64,000 nt of DNA from Vulcanococcus limneticus LL. Lineage in GTDB: Bacteria; Cyanobacteriota; Cyanobacteriia; PCC-6307; Cyanobiaceae. The notes below the pieces were generated by a model. That model searched no databases. It saw only the letters and a list, made by a program, of their open reading frames with translations, and had not been told where the DNA came from. Positions 37,444-47,043 of the stretch are shown one piece after another. A program made the position numbers and the translations under genes. The stretch spans positions 29,643 through 93,642 of the forward strand of contig NZ_NQLA01000007.1 in assembly GCF_002252705.1 (NCBI RefSeq). Reading direction: 5' to 3'. Each line of letters begins with the position of its first letter. Position 1 is the first letter of the stretch.

Positions 37444-38012
37444 GGCGTGGGCTGAGCCGGCTGGGTCGGCGATGCCGTGGGGGTGGACTCGATGCGCAGG
37501 GTGCTGAACACCTGGCGGCCCGCCGCGGGGTTCGCCAGGACTCGCTCGGTTTCGACGAAGTAGGTCACCAGCTCGGCCCGCAGGTGATTGCCGCCCTCCT
37601 GGATCACATCCACATCACCGCTGAGCACCACCCGGCCCTCCTTGCTGAAGTACTGGGCCTGACGGGAGGTGGCCACGACGCGGCGGTCGGGATAGACGAT
37701 GCGCACGTTGCCGGTGGCGGTGACCACCCCGGTGACCTGGTCGGCCCGCTGCAGGTCAGATTCGATGGTGACCTGACCCGTGGTGGGCGTCACGGCAGGG
37801 GCAGGGGCAGGCGCCGCAGCCGGGCTGGCAGGGACTGGCGCGGACACAGGCGAACCCAGGCCCTGGGCCCGGGCCCCAGCAGCGGCCAGGGGCAGCAGCA
37901 GCAGGGCCAGGGCTGGCGCCAGCAGGGAGCCCCAGGCCGCTGGAGAGGGCAGCAGGGAGCGGCTCCCTAACGGACCCCGGCGAATCGGGCTCGGCCTGTG
38001 TACTGCTGCCAA
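37440..38012 (-). CDS. lptA: LptA/OstA-family periplasmic LPS bridge protein
   Basis: 190 residues. The hydrophobic signal segment at about 30-46 ends AAAGARA, then comes a Pro/Ala linker, then an OstA/LptA beta-jellyroll domain (VTATGNVRIVYPDRRVVATSRQAQYF). It would carry LPS from LptFG toward the outer membrane. The gene order lptA-lptB-lptF/G supports the call. The C-terminus is Thr/Pro-rich. Confidence 0.82.
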   Translation of the reverse strand: MAAVHRPSPIRRGPLGSRSLLPSPAAWGSLLAPALALLLLPLAAAGARAQGLGSPVSAPVPASPAAAPAPAPAVTPTTGQVTIESDLQRADQVTGVVTATGNVRIVYPDRRVVATSRQAQYFSKEGRVVLSGDVDVIQEGGNHLRAELVTYFVETERVLANPAAGRQVFSTLRIESTPTASPTQPAQPTP

Positions 38013-38061
38013 CCCGGCCCCCAGACGCGCAAGGGACCCAACCTAAGGCCAACGGGTCCGA

Positions 38062-38436
38062 TTACCCGGGGGCAGGCTCCAGTCGTGGCAGCGGTTCTGC
38101 ATCGGGGTCGCGCTGTTCCTGCAGGGCCCGTAGGCGAGCCGCCACGATGGTGGTGAGAGCCTGCAGATCGAGCCCCAGGGCCGAGGCGCCGTAGGGCCGC
38201 AGCCGGCCGAGCCCCTCCCCCAGCAGCACCGTGGCGCCGCGGAGGTTGCCCCGCTCCAGGTGCAGGTGGGCGACCGCCACCTGCAGGATCCCCTGCAGAG
38301 CGGCCCGCTCAGGCCCCTGGGTCTCGTGCCAGAGCTCCTCGAAGCCGTCGTGACAGGCGTACCAGTCGCCGGCATTGAAAAGCCTGACGGCCTCCGCGAA
38401 ACGCGGGTCGGCCATCAGGCGGAGATCCTCATCCAA
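38062..38436 (-). CDS. DUF309 family protein
   Basis: A small all-helical protein of 124 residues. The motif FNAGDWYACHDGFEELWHETQGPERAALQGILQ at about 20-52 is diagnostic of DUF309 (conserved His-x3-E-x2-W and a following Glu). The function is unknown. It is 10 bases downstream of typA and 49 upstream of lptA in one run. Confidence 0.78.
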   Translation of the reverse strand: MDEDLRLMADPRFAEAVRLFNAGDWYACHDGFEELWHETQGPERAALQGILQVAVAHLHLERGNLRGATVLLGEGLGRLRPYGASALGLDLQALTTIVAARLRALQEQRDPDAEPLPRLEPAPG

Positions 38437-38446
38437 GCCGCTGCCC

Positions 38447-40273
38447 TCAGCGCTTGGCGGCTTTCTTGGCGGGCAGTTTGCGCAGGCGGATCGACTCGGG
38501 GGTGACCTCGAGCATCTCGTCGGGACCGATGTACTCGAGGGCGCGCTCGAGGGTCATCTGGATCGGCGACTGCAGGGTATCCAGCACCTCAGCACCGGCG
38601 GAGCGAATGTTGGTGACCTGCTTGGCCTTGCAGACGTTCAGCTCGAGATCGGGCGGACGGTTGTGCTCGCCCACGATCATGCCCTTGTAGACCTTGGTGC
38701 CAGGGGTAATGAAGAACTGACCGCGATCCTCGGCACCCTTGAGGGCATAGAAGGTGGCGGTTCCCTCCTCGAAGGACACCAGCACGCCGTTACGGCGGGC
38801 CTCCAGATCGCCCTGCATGGGGCGATAGTCGAGGAAGGAATGGCTCATGATCCCCTCACCGCGGGTGGCCCGGATGAACTCGCCACGGAAACCGATCAGG
38901 CCCCGGGAGGGCACCACGAACTCCAGCTGGGTGCGGCCGTCGTTGGTGTTCTCCATGTTCTGCATCTCGCCCTTGCGGACGCCGAGCTTCTCGATGCAGC
39001 CACCCACCGATTCCTCGGGCACATCCATCACCAGGGTCTCGTAGGGCTCACTGGGGGTGCCATCAATGGTGCGGAAGATCACCTGGGGCTGGCTCACCTG
39101 GAACTCATAGCCCTCGCGGCGCATGGTTTCGATCAGGATGCCCAGGTGCAGCTCACCGCGGCCGCTCACGGCGAAGCGGTCGGGGGAATCGGTGTCTTCC
39201 ACCCGCAGGGCCACGTTGGTGAGCAGCTCCCGCTGCAGGCGGTCGCGCAGCTGACGGCTGGTGACGAACTTGCCTTCCTTGCCGGCGAAGGGCGAGTCGT
39301 TGACCACGAAGGTCATCTGCAGGGTGGGTTCATCCACCTTGATCAGGGGCAGCGCCTCGGGGTGATCGGGGCAGGCGATCGTCTCGCCGATGTTCACCTC
39401 GTCGAAACCGGCCACGGCCACGAGGTCGCCGGCCCGGGCCTCGGCGATCTCCACCCGCTGCAGGCCCTGGAAACCCAGCAGCTTGCTGATGCGGCTGCGC
39501 TTGATGCTGCCGTCGTCACGGATCAGGGCAGCGGGCTGGCCGGCCTTGATGGTGCCGTTGTGGATGCGGCCGATCATGATCCGACCCAGGAAGTCGGAGT
39601 AGTCGAGCGTGGTGACCTGCAGCTGCAGGGGTTTCTCGGGGTCGCCCACCGGGGGCGGAACGTGGCGCAGGATGGCGTCAAAGAGCGGCTTCATGGTGTC
39701 GCTCTCGGTCTTCATGTCCGGCTTGGCGTAGCCGCCCATGCCGCTACCGAACAGGTAGGGGAAGTCGCACTGGTCGTCGTCGGCGCCCAGCTCCAGGAAC
39801 AGGTCGAGCACCTTGTCGACGGCCTGCTCGGGGTCGACGCGGGCGCGGTCGATCTTGTTGACGAACACGATCGGCCGCAGGCCCTTCTCCAGGGCCTTCT
39901 TGAGCACGAAGCGCGTCTGGGGCATCGGGCCCTCGTTGGCGTCCACGATCAGCAGACAGCCGTCGACCATGCCGAGCACCCGCTCCACCTCACCGCCGAA
40001 GTCGGCGTGGCCAGGGGTGTCGACGATGTTGATGCGGATGCCGTTGTAGTCGACGGCAGTGTTCTTGGAGAGGATCGTGATGCCGCGCTCCCGCTCCAGG
40101 TCATTGCTGTCGAGCACGCAGGTGGGAACCGCCTCGCCGTCGCGGAAAATGCCCGACTGGTTCAACAGGGCATCCACCAGGGTGGTTTTGCCGTGGTCAA
40201 CGTGGGCAATGATCGCGATGTTGCGGATCGGCGTGGCCTTGTGGTTGCCGTTGGCTGTGGGCTCGGCGCTCAT
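38447..40273 (-). CDS. typA: Translational GTPase TypA/BipA
   Basis: Ribosome-associated GTPase assisting 50S assembly and stress responses. It has 608 residues. The G1 motif AHVDHGKTT is near 24, G3 [12 protein letters not shown] near 84, and G4 NKIDR near 140. EF-Tu domain 2, EF-G-like domains III and V, and the TypA C-terminal domain ([13 protein letters not shown]) follow. It is the first gene of the run typA-DUF309-lptA-lptB-lptFG-ccsA. The 279-base gap upstream (40274-40552) shows no gene. Confidence 0.97.
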   Translation of the reverse strand: MSAEPTANGNHKATPIRNIAIIAHVDHGKTTLVDALLNQSGIFRDGEAVPTCVLDSNDLERERGITILSKNTAVDYNGIRINIVDTPGHADFGGEVERVLGMVDGCLLIVDANEGPMPQTRFVLKKALEKGLRPIVFVNKIDRARVDPEQAVDKVLDLFLELGADDDQCDFPYLFGSGMGGYAKPDMKTESDTMKPLFDAILRHVPPPVGDPEKPLQLQVTTLDYSDFLGRIMIGRIHNGTIKAGQPAALIRDDGSIKRSRISKLLGFQGLQRVEIAEARAGDLVAVAGFDEVNIGETIACPDHPEALPLIKVDEPTLQMTFVVNDSPFAGKEGKFVTSRQLRDRLQRELLTNVALRVEDTDSPDRFAVSGRGELHLGILIETMRREGYEFQVSQPQVIFRTIDGTPSEPYETLVMDVPEESVGGCIEKLGVRKGEMQNMENTNDGRTQLEFVVPSRGLIGFRGEFIRATRGEGIMSHSFLDYRPMQGDLEARRNGVLVSFEEGTATFYALKGAEDRGQFFITPGTKVYKGMIVGEHNRPPDLELNVCKAKQVTNIRSAGAEVLDTLQSPIQMTLERALEYIGPDEMLEVTPESIRLRKLPAKKAAKR

Positions 40274-40552
40274 GCAGGTAATGACAGGGAGGATTCTTCT
40301 CAGGGCACGTGCCGACCAGGCCGGTGAAACGGCGATGGCGGTGGTCCCGATGTCAGAGCCGGGCGGGAATGGCGGATGCCATCGCCGGGACGTCGGACAT
40401 CGGCGGGGGAGGACTTGGACGGATCACAGAACAGATCACAGAGGCTGCTTGGATCAGGCTCCAGGGAAACCCCAAGGAGATCCAAACGCTGCGATTGGGT
40501 AAGACCCGGTATCGGATAGACCGATGACCCCTACGGTGCTGATGGGTTAATG

Positions 40553-43246
40553 CTATCGCAGTGCCCCGTCCGGCCTCAGGCTGCCGCGGGTCACACCCAG
40601 GCGGCTGTCGAGCTGCTCCTGCTGCCACAGCTGGCGGCCGGAGATCCGCCCGGCCAGGGCGTCGAGGTAGAGGCCGACCCGGCGGCCAGTGTCGGCCGGG
40701 GTCTCGTCCAGCAGCTCCAGCCGGAAGTGACGAACTCCGGAGCGCAGCAGCTGGGGAATGGCCTCTGCGGCGGTCTGGGCCTTGCCGTTGAAGAGGGTGT
40801 TGCGGCAGCCCAGGTCCGCCTTGAGGGGATGCTCGACGCCGCTGCGATCCCGCAGCAGGACGGTGTGGTGCTCGCAGGGGCGGCCGCAGTCGGTGTGGTC
40901 GTGGCCGTTGGAGAGGAAGGCGCAGAACAGGCAGTGCTCCATATGGAACAGCGGCATGTGCTGGTGCAGGGTCAGCTCCAGGGAGCCGGTGGGGCAGCCG
41001 GCCACCAGGGCCAGCAGCTGGTCGAGGGCCAGGTCGTAGCTGGCGGTGACGCGCTCCAGGCCCCAGCGCTCCAGGAACCAGGCGGCCGTGAGCGGGTTGG
41101 CCACGTTGAGGGAGAAGTCGCCGATGCAGGGCGCCTGGGGAGTGAGGCGCTCCAACTGATCGGCATTGCGCACCAGGTAGCCGTCCGGCTCGGCCCGCAG
41201 CAGCGGCTCCAGGCTCCAGGCCTCATCGGGCCGCACGATGCGGGGCCCCGTCAGCCAGAGGCCGCCGGGCCAGCGGCCCCGGCCCAGGGCCACGGCCTGG
41301 CGCAGTTGGGCCGGGTGTTCGATGTCGGCCACCACACGGTGCAGGGCGGAGCCGGAGGCCGCAGGCACCTCGGGAAGCTCCACCAGGGCCTGGAGCTGCT
41401 CCAGGCTGCGCACCAACACAGTGAGCTGGGGCTCGGTTTGGCTGGGCGGAATCGGGGGGCTCACCGGCGAGCCGGCGCTGGAGGCCAGAACGCTGAGGGC
41501 TGAGCCGCTGGAATCCGAGCCGCGTGAATCTGAGCCGCCGGAAACTGAGACGGGCTGCAGCTGCCGCAGGGCCTCCGCCAGGGGCAGGCGGGCCCGCCCG
41601 GACTCCGTCTCCGCCTCCACCGCATCGGGCCCTGGGCCGCCGCCGGCCGCCAGGGCCCGATCCAGCTGCGCAACGAGCTCCCGCCGCAGCTGGTTGAGCT
41701 GGGCCACCGGCAGGAACAGACCGGGCGGCAGAGCGAGCTCCAGATGCATCAGCTGCCAGCGGGTGCCGCCGAGCCGGCCCAGCTGGGCGGTGAGGCGCTC
41801 GGCGTCGAGGCCGGCGCCGGTGGCCGGCTGCAGCGCAGCGGCCGACTCCACCTGCCAGGGGCCACCCGCCAGCCCTGGCACCTGCTCCAGCCGCAGCCGC
41901 AGGGGCTCTCCGGCCCGGCCGCCCACCTGCAGCCGCAGCGGCAGCCGCCGCTCGGTGGTCTCCTGCTGGGCCATGCGGGCGAAGCGCTTGTCCAGCTGGG
42001 GATCGCTGGTGAGCCAGGCGGGGCTACCGGGGCCCAGGGCCGCGGTGTCGATCCGGCCGGGACCGAGCCGCAGGGCCAGCCGGCCAGCGGGCCGCCGTTC
42101 CACGGCCATCACCCTGGCCCCCACCTCGATCGGCGGCGCCAGGGGATCCCGGCTGGGGGCCTCGAACACGACCCCATCGCCGGGCTTGAGGGCCAGGGCC
42201 GTGGCCAAAACCAGCCAGCCGCCCCGCTCCTGGGCCTCCAGACGCCCCAGCCAGGGGCCGCGCTTCTTGCTCCAGCGACCCTGCACCAGGCGCCGGTGGT
42301 TCACCCCCTCCAGCCAGCCCGTGCCCAGCCCGCGGGAGAAGCTCAGCTCCAGGTGGCGGCGAAGCTCGCCGGCGGCGGTCTCGGCCTCCGGCCGCTGGGC
42401 CTGGGGCTCAAGCCGGTCCAGGCCCTGGCGGTAGGCGTCGGTCACGGCTGCCACGTAGGTGGGGTCCTTGAGCCGACCCTCGATCTTGAGGCTGGCCACC
42501 CCGGCCGCCGCCAGCTGGGGCAGCAGGTCCCAGGCGGCCAGATCCTGGGGAGAGAGCAGGTAGCGCTGCTCGCCCAGATCCCGTTCCACCCCATCCACGA
42601 TCAGCTGGTAGGGCAGCCGGCAGGCCTGGGCGCACTCGCCCCGGTTGGCGCTGCGCTGGCCCAGGGCCTCGCTGGTGAGGCACTGGCCGGAATAGGCCAC
42701 GCACAGGGCCCCATGAACGAACACCTCCAGGGGCATGCCCAGCCCGCGGGCCTGCAGCTGGGCCTGGATGCGGCCGATGTCCCGCAGGCTGAGTTCGCGG
42801 GCCAGCACCACCCGCTCGCAGCCCAGATCGGCGGCCTGGGCCACCCCGGCGGCACTGGTGATCGACATCTGGGTGGAGCCGTGCAGGGCCAGATCCGGCG
42901 TGAGCAGGCCCGCCAGCCGGGCCAGGCCGATGTCCTGGACGATCAGGGCATCGACGCCGGCCCGCTCGGCCGCCAGCAGCAGCTCACCCGCCTCGGCCAG
43001 CTCGCCTGGGAACACCAGCACGTTCACGGTGAGGAAACCCTTGACGCCCCGGGCATGCAGCCAGGCCATCACATCGGGCAGATCACGGCGCCGGAAGTTC
43101 TCGGCCCGCAGCCGGGCATTGAAGGCCTCCACTCCGAAGTAGACGGCATCGGCGCCATTGGCCACCGCCGCCTTGAGCGACTCCCAGGAGCCGGCCGGCG
43201 ACAGAAGTTCGGGGCGTGGAGCCGCTGCCATGTCGTCGTCGCTCAT
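40553..43246 (-). CDS. Peptidase U32 family protein (RlhA/YdcP-like) with C-terminal collagenase-associated domain
   Basis: 897 residues. The N-terminal U32 barrel (ELLSPAGSWESLKAAVANGADAVYFG; HGALCVAYSGQCLTSEALGQRSANRGECAQACR) carries the Cys cluster that in RlhA-type enzymes supports 23S rRNA cytidine hydroxylation. This is followed by the DUF3656-like region and a Cys-containing C-terminus (MEHCLFCAFLSNGHDHTDCGRPCEHH). A Ser/Gly/Asp linker near 567-582 is encoded by 15-bp tandem repeats (41501-41545). It overlaps the vanY-like gene by 4 bases. A role in tRNA or rRNA hydroxylation is inferred from the family. Confidence 0.85.
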   Translation of the reverse strand: MSDDDMAAAPRPELLSPAGSWESLKAAVANGADAVYFGVEAFNARLRAENFRRRDLPDVMAWLHARGVKGFLTVNVLVFPGELAEAGELLLAAERAGVDALIVQDIGLARLAGLLTPDLALHGSTQMSITSAAGVAQAADLGCERVVLARELSLRDIGRIQAQLQARGLGMPLEVFVHGALCVAYSGQCLTSEALGQRSANRGECAQACRLPYQLIVDGVERDLGEQRYLLSPQDLAAWDLLPQLAAAGVASLKIEGRLKDPTYVAAVTDAYRQGLDRLEPQAQRPEAETAAGELRRHLELSFSRGLGTGWLEGVNHRRLVQGRWSKKRGPWLGRLEAQERGGWLVLATALALKPGDGVVFEAPSRDPLAPPIEVGARVMAVERRPAGRLALRLGPGRIDTAALGPGSPAWLTSDPQLDKRFARMAQQETTERRLPLRLQVGGRAGEPLRLRLEQVPGLAGGPWQVESAAALQPATGAGLDAERLTAQLGRLGGTRWQLMHLELALPPGLFLPVAQLNQLRRELVAQLDRALAAGGGPGPDAVEAETESGRARLPLAEALRQLQPVSVSGGSDSRGSDSSGSALSVLASSAGSPVSPPIPPSQTEPQLTVLVRSLEQLQALVELPEVPAASGSALHRVVADIEHPAQLRQAVALGRGRWPGGLWLTGPRIVRPDEAWSLEPLLRAEPDGYLVRNADQLERLTPQAPCIGDFSLNVANPLTAAWFLERWGLERVTASYDLALDQLLALVAGCPTGSLELTLHQHMPLFHMEHCLFCAFLSNGHDHTDCGRPCEHHTVLLRDRSGVEHPLKADLGCRNTLFNGKAQTAAEAIPQLLRSGVRHFRLELLDETPADTGRRVGLYLDALAGRISGRQLWQQEQLDSRLGVTRGSLRPDGALR
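41501..41545. repeat. Three tandem 15-bp units inside the U32 gene
   Basis: Units start at 41501, 41516 and 41531 and read TGAGCCGCTGGAATC with one to three changes. A partial fourth copy follows. In frame, they encode the Ser/Asp/Gly-rich linker of the U32 protein. The unit resembles that at 58217-58291. Confidence 0.8.
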
Positions 43247-43998
43247 CGGCGCGCCAGCCGCTGGGCGGCGGCGAAGGTCTGCAGGGCCTCGGCCGAGCCC
43301 TCGAAGCGCCAGTGCCAGGGCTCGTAGTTCACCCCCTGGCGGTTGCCGGCGGGGAAGGAGAGGTGGAAGTGAAAGCGATTGGCGTTGGCCTCCAGCCAGG
43401 CGAAGGCCTCTGTGCGCTCAAAGGCGGGCGAGAGATTGGTGGTAGGCACCCGGCCGTCACCGAGGTCCACCGCATAGCCGGTGCTGTGCTCGGAGAAACC
43501 CGGCGGTGCGCTGACCTGGGCCCGCTCCTCGGCGCTCTGGTTGCGCTCGGACTTCACATCAAAGAAGAGGTGCTTCTGCAGGGCGATCGAGCGGAAGGCG
43601 CTGAGCACCCGCAGGTCAACCCCATCGGCTTCGGCGGCCCGCTGCATGGCGAGCAGGGCCTCGGCCGCGTCGCGCTGCAGCTCCAAGCCAGGGGCGATCG
43701 CCACCAGCTCGCTGGCCTTGGCCTCGCCATAGGGGAAGTGGCCGAGCAGCCGTCCATCAGCGCCCAGGCGGGCGGCCAGGCCGGCTACCGGCGGCGGGGC
43801 CAGCAGCCGGGCCAGGGGCTGGCGGAACACGAGCAGCGCAGCGCCCACCGCCGTGAGCACCAGCGTGGCGGTGACCAGGGTCTGGCGCCTGCCGGAGCGG
43901 CGCAGCGCCGGCGACACCGTGCGGCGGGCGACGGGAATCTCGTCAGGGCCGCTGGCAGCTGCGGCACGGGAGTCGCGGCGGCCCTGACGGCGTTCCAT
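43243..43998 (-). CDS. D-alanyl-D-alanine carboxypeptidase, VanY/M15B family
   Basis: Zn-dependent peptidase trimming D-Ala from peptidoglycan stems. Starting at ATG 43998 it has 251 residues: a short basic cytoplasmic part, one membrane anchor at about 41-58, and the catalytic domain outside. The zinc ligands and catalytic residues are H171 and D178 in SEHSTGYAVDLGD, and E226 and H229 in EPWHWRF. An in-frame GTG at 44088 would add 30 residues but leave only 50 bases for the chlP promoter. Confidence 0.88.
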   Translation of the reverse strand: MERRQGRRDSRAAAASGPDEIPVARRTVSPALRRSGRRQTLVTATLVLTAVGAALLVFRQPLARLLAPPPVAGLAARLGADGRLLGHFPYGEAKASELVAIAPGLELQRDAAEALLAMQRAAEADGVDLRVLSAFRSIALQKHLFFDVKSERNQSAEERAQVSAPPGFSEHSTGYAVDLGDGRVPTTNLSPAFERTEAFAWLEANANRFHFHLSFPAGNRQGVNYEPWHWRFEGSAEALQTFAAAQRLARR

Positions 43999-44138
43999 GG
44001 GCGCTGGCCGCGGCACCGGGATCTCAATGGCTTCGGTGGTGGAACGATGGTAAAGGGATACCCCGACCCAGCCGACGGCGACCCACACAGCGGTGTTAGC
44101 TTCTGGCCAAAGATCCTTCTGCCGGAGCGGGTTTCAAG

Positions 44139-45575
44139 ATGTTGCGAGTCGCGGTGGTGGGCGGCGGCCCGAGCGGATCCTGTGCTGCGGAAGTGCTGGC
44201 CAAGGCCGGCATCGAAACCTGGATCTTCGAGCGCAAGCTGGATAACGCCAAGCCCTGTGGCGGCGCCATCCCCCTGTGCATGGTGGCCGAGTTCGACCTC
44301 CCCGAGTCGATCATCGACCGCAAGGTGCGCAACATGAAGATGATCTCCCCCTCCAACCGCGAGGTGGATATCAATCTGGAGAACGAGAACGAGTACATCG
44401 GCATGTGCCGCCGCGAGGTGATGGATGCCTTCCTGCGCAACCGCGCCGCCGACCTGGGCGCACACCTGGTCAATGGCCTGGTCACCAAGATCGACACCGG
44501 CGTGAACCGCCAGGGCCCCTACACCCTCACCTACTCCGACTACGCCGCGGGTGAGGCCACCGGCGAGACCAAGACCCTGGAGGTGGATCTGATCGTCGGC
44601 GCCGATGGCGCCAACAGCCGCGTGGCCAAGGCCATGGATGCCGGCGACTACAACGTTGCCATCGCCTTCCAGGAACGGATCAAGCTGCCGCCCGAGGAGA
44701 TGAAGTACTACGAGAGCCTGGCCGAGATGTACGTGGGCACCGATGTGTCCCCCGACTTCTATGCCTGGGTGTTCCCCAAGTACGACCACGTGGCCGTGGG
44801 CACCGGCACCATGCAGGAGAACCAGGCCCTGATCAAGAGCCTGCAGGAGGGGATCCGCGAGCGGGCCAAGAAGCGCCTCGTGAACGGCGAGGTGATCAAG
44901 GTGGAAGCCCACCCGATCCCCGAACATCCCCGCCCCCGCCGGGTGGTGGGTCGCATGGCCCTGGTGGGCGATGCCGCCGGCTATGTGACCAAGAGCTCGG
45001 GCGAAGGCATCTACTTCGCCGCCAAGAGCGGCCGCATGTGCGCCGAGCAGATCGTGGAAGCTAGCCAGGGCGGCAAGCGCATCCCCACCGAGGCCGATCT
45101 CAAGAAGTATCTGAAGAAGTGGGACCGCCAGTACGGCGCCACCTACAAGGTGCTGGAGATCCTGCAGAACATCTTCTACCGCAACGATGCGGCCCGCGAG
45201 GCCTTCGTGGAGATGTGCGATGACAAGGATGTTCAGCGCCTCACCTTCGACAGCTACCTCTACAAGCGGGTGGTGGTGATGAACCCCTGGCAGCAGCTCA
45301 AGCTCACCCTGCTCACCTTGGGTTCGGTGCTGCGGGGCAACGCCCTGGCTCCCCAGGGCTACAAGCCTGTGGACAGCGCGGTTCGCGATGACGCCGAGGT
45401 GAACGCCATGCTGGCCGTTAGCACCATCAAGGGAGGCATCAAGGTCAAGGGCCAGAAGAGCGCGGCCGCTGCAGCCAAGGCAGCTGATGCCTCTGCATCG
45501 GTGGACGCCGCTGGAGCTGCCCCCTCCAAGGCAGGAGACGAGGAGCGGGAGCCGGTTCTGGCCGGAAAGGGCTGA
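44139..45575 (+). CDS. chlP: Geranylgeranyl diphosphate/chlorophyll reductase
   Basis: NADPH-dependent flavoprotein reducing geranylgeranyl to phytyl for chlorophyll a and tocopherol. It has 478 residues. The FAD loop VVGGGPSGSCAAE is at 6-18, KPCGGAIPLCMV near 42, and the second FAD motif ALVGDAAGYVTKSSGEGIYFAAKSG near 271. The last about 45 residues are an Ala/Lys/Asp extension beyond the conserved core (GGIKVKGQKSAAAAAKAADA). It has its own terminator at 45623-45652. Confidence 0.96.
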   Translation: MLRVAVVGGGPSGSCAAEVLAKAGIETWIFERKLDNAKPCGGAIPLCMVAEFDLPESIIDRKVRNMKMISPSNREVDINLENENEYIGMCRREVMDAFLRNRAADLGAHLVNGLVTKIDTGVNRQGPYTLTYSDYAAGEATGETKTLEVDLIVGADGANSRVAKAMDAGDYNVAIAFQERIKLPPEEMKYYESLAEMYVGTDVSPDFYAWVFPKYDHVAVGTGTMQENQALIKSLQEGIRERAKKRLVNGEVIKVEAHPIPEHPRPRRVVGRMALVGDAAGYVTKSSGEGIYFAAKSGRMCAEQIVEASQGGKRIPTEADLKKYLKKWDRQYGATYKVLEILQNIFYRNDAAREAFVEMCDDKDVQRLTFDSYLYKRVVVMNPWQQLKLTLLTLGSVLRGNALAPQGYKPVDSAVRDDAEVNAMLAVSTIKGGIKVKGQKSAAAAAKAADASASVDAAGAAPSKAGDEEREPVLAGKG

Positions 45576-45622
45576 AGCCCGACCCGCGAGCCCGACTCGC
45601 GAGGATTGACCCCACCGTATGG

Positions 45623-45652
45623 GCCAGCTGGACGTTGTTCAGCTGGCTTTTT
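45623..45652 (+). terminator. Rho-independent terminator of chlP
   Basis: An 8-bp perfect stem GCCAGCTG/CAGCTGGC around a 9-base loop, followed by TTTTT. It starts 48 bases after the chlP stop. Confidence 0.88.
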
Positions 45653-45724
45653 CTTGTGGGTGGGTTTGGGCTTTGAGGTGCGAGGGCATGGGACTGAGGT
45701 ACAGCATGAGCCCCGCCGATGAAG

Positions 45725-46909
45725 TCATGGCTGGGTGAGGGCCTGCTCCAGGCTGATCAGCCTGAGTGCCTGGTCGTCCCAGAGGATGTAGCGGAAACAG
45801 CTCGGAAACTCGCTGATCCGCAACCGATGGCAGGCGGCCAGCAGCGGGGCGTTGGCCGCATGGCAGGCGCGCAGCCGGTAGTTGGGGATCCGCTCGCAGA
45901 GGTGGTGGATGCTGTGGAAGGCGATGTCGCAGGAAAACCAGTTCAGAATCTCCGGCATCTCCAGGTTGCTGCTGCCCTCCAGCGCCCCCTTGAGGTAGCT
46001 CCAGCCCTCGGTACCACTGGCATAGGAGCCCTCGTAGTTGTGCTGCACGAAAAAGATGCAGAGGAAGATCGCCGCCGAGAGCGTCATCACCGTGAGGTAA
46101 CAGGCCCAGAAGAGACCTGCGCCGAGCCAGGCGCCCATCAGCCACCAGCTGGTGAGCACCACCGCGTTGTTGGCCACCAGATCCCGGCATTCGCCGGCGG
46201 TGTACCAATGGCTGGAGCGGAAGTGGCGAGTCTGGGCCGGTAGCTCCGCCAGGCCCCGCAGGCCGTTGCGACTCACGTGGGCACCCATCGCCCCAAGCCA
46301 CTCGGCGGTGCCCAGCAAGAGCTGGAGCCGCGGCCGGACCAGCAGGTAATAGCAGCCCCCCGGCAGCAGCATCAGCGGATGGCGGCTGAAGCCGTAGAGC
46401 CAGCGCTGCCGTGGGGTGAGGTCCAGAAAGGCCCGGCGGGTGAGCAGGGCCGAGGGGCCGCGGTAGCGCTCCCAGTTGCCGTTGTGCTTGTGGTGAAAGG
46501 CGTGCCCGCGGGACCAGGGGTGCTGGGGGATGCCATTGAGGCAGCCCAGCAGGAAACCGGCCAGCTGATTGAGGCGGCTCGTGCGGAACAGGGAGTTGTG
46601 GCCGCAGTCGTGCATCAGGGCGAAGGAGCGCGCCGAGAACAGCACCAGCAGCGCCAGTACCGGCAAAAGCAGCAGCTGCAGCCCCGCTGCAGGGGAGCCC
46701 AGCAGCGCCACGCAGCCCCAGAGCAGGGCGATGGGGCCCACGGTGTTGATCAGCTGCCAGGCGGCGATGCGGTCATCGCTCTGGCGGAAGGGCTCCAACA
46801 CGAAATCGCGGCGACGCACTGGGCGTGCCTGCGCCGCGGAGAGCGGAGATGAGAGAAGAGTCAGGCGGAAGCCCCAGAGGAAGCAGGGAAGGGGTTCCGT
46901 GCCGGTCAC
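45725..46909 (-). CDS. Membrane fatty acid desaturase
   Basis: Di-iron acyl-lipid desaturase type. It has 394 residues starting at a GTG. The three His boxes are HDCGH (100-104), HAFHH (136-140) and HSIHH (332-336), with an additional QHN at 289-291. Four membrane helices are in two pairs. The H-D-C-G-H first box and the position of the third box resemble the delta-12/omega-type group more than DesC delta-9, but regiospecificity cannot be decided. Convergent with chlP. Confidence 0.85.
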   Translation of the reverse strand: MTGTEPLPCFLWGFRLTLLSSPLSAAQARPVRRRDFVLEPFRQSDDRIAAWQLINTVGPIALLWGCVALLGSPAAGLQLLLLPVLALLVLFSARSFALMHDCGHNSLFRTSRLNQLAGFLLGCLNGIPQHPWSRGHAFHHKHNGNWERYRGPSALLTRRAFLDLTPRQRWLYGFSRHPLMLLPGGCYYLLVRPRLQLLLGTAEWLGAMGAHVSRNGLRGLAELPAQTRHFRSSHWYTAGECRDLVANNAVVLTSWWLMGAWLGAGLFWACYLTVMTLSAAIFLCIFFVQHNYEGSYASGTEGWSYLKGALEGSSNLEMPEILNWFSCDIAFHSIHHLCERIPNYRLRACHAANAPLLAACHRLRISEFPSCFRYILWDDQALRLISLEQALTQP

Positions 46910-47043
46910 TCAGCCTAGGCAGAAAGAGCCGGGAGTCGGCAAGAAGGGCGGCCGCCCACTGCGATCACCTCACCACGGGCCCCTCGCCATGACCCTTCGC
47001 GGGGAACCTCGTGCTGGTGCTCCGGCGCCAGGCTCCCCAGTGC

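Noticed and set aside
38375..40327. 650-residue open frame opposite typA, and similar long frames opposite glyS, sir, U32 and hemA
   Set aside because: Each lies antisense to a gene with complete motifs and has the biased composition expected of a shadow frame.
40274..40552. Possible small gene or RNA in the 279-base gap between typA and the U32 gene
   Set aside because: Short frames on both strands lack start context and composition of real genes; no stable hairpin with a T-run was found.
43999..44088. 30-residue longer VanY-like start at GTG 44088
   Set aside because: The added residues are not part of a recognisable signal or anchor and would squeeze the divergent chlP promoter into 50 bases; ATG 43998 is preferred.
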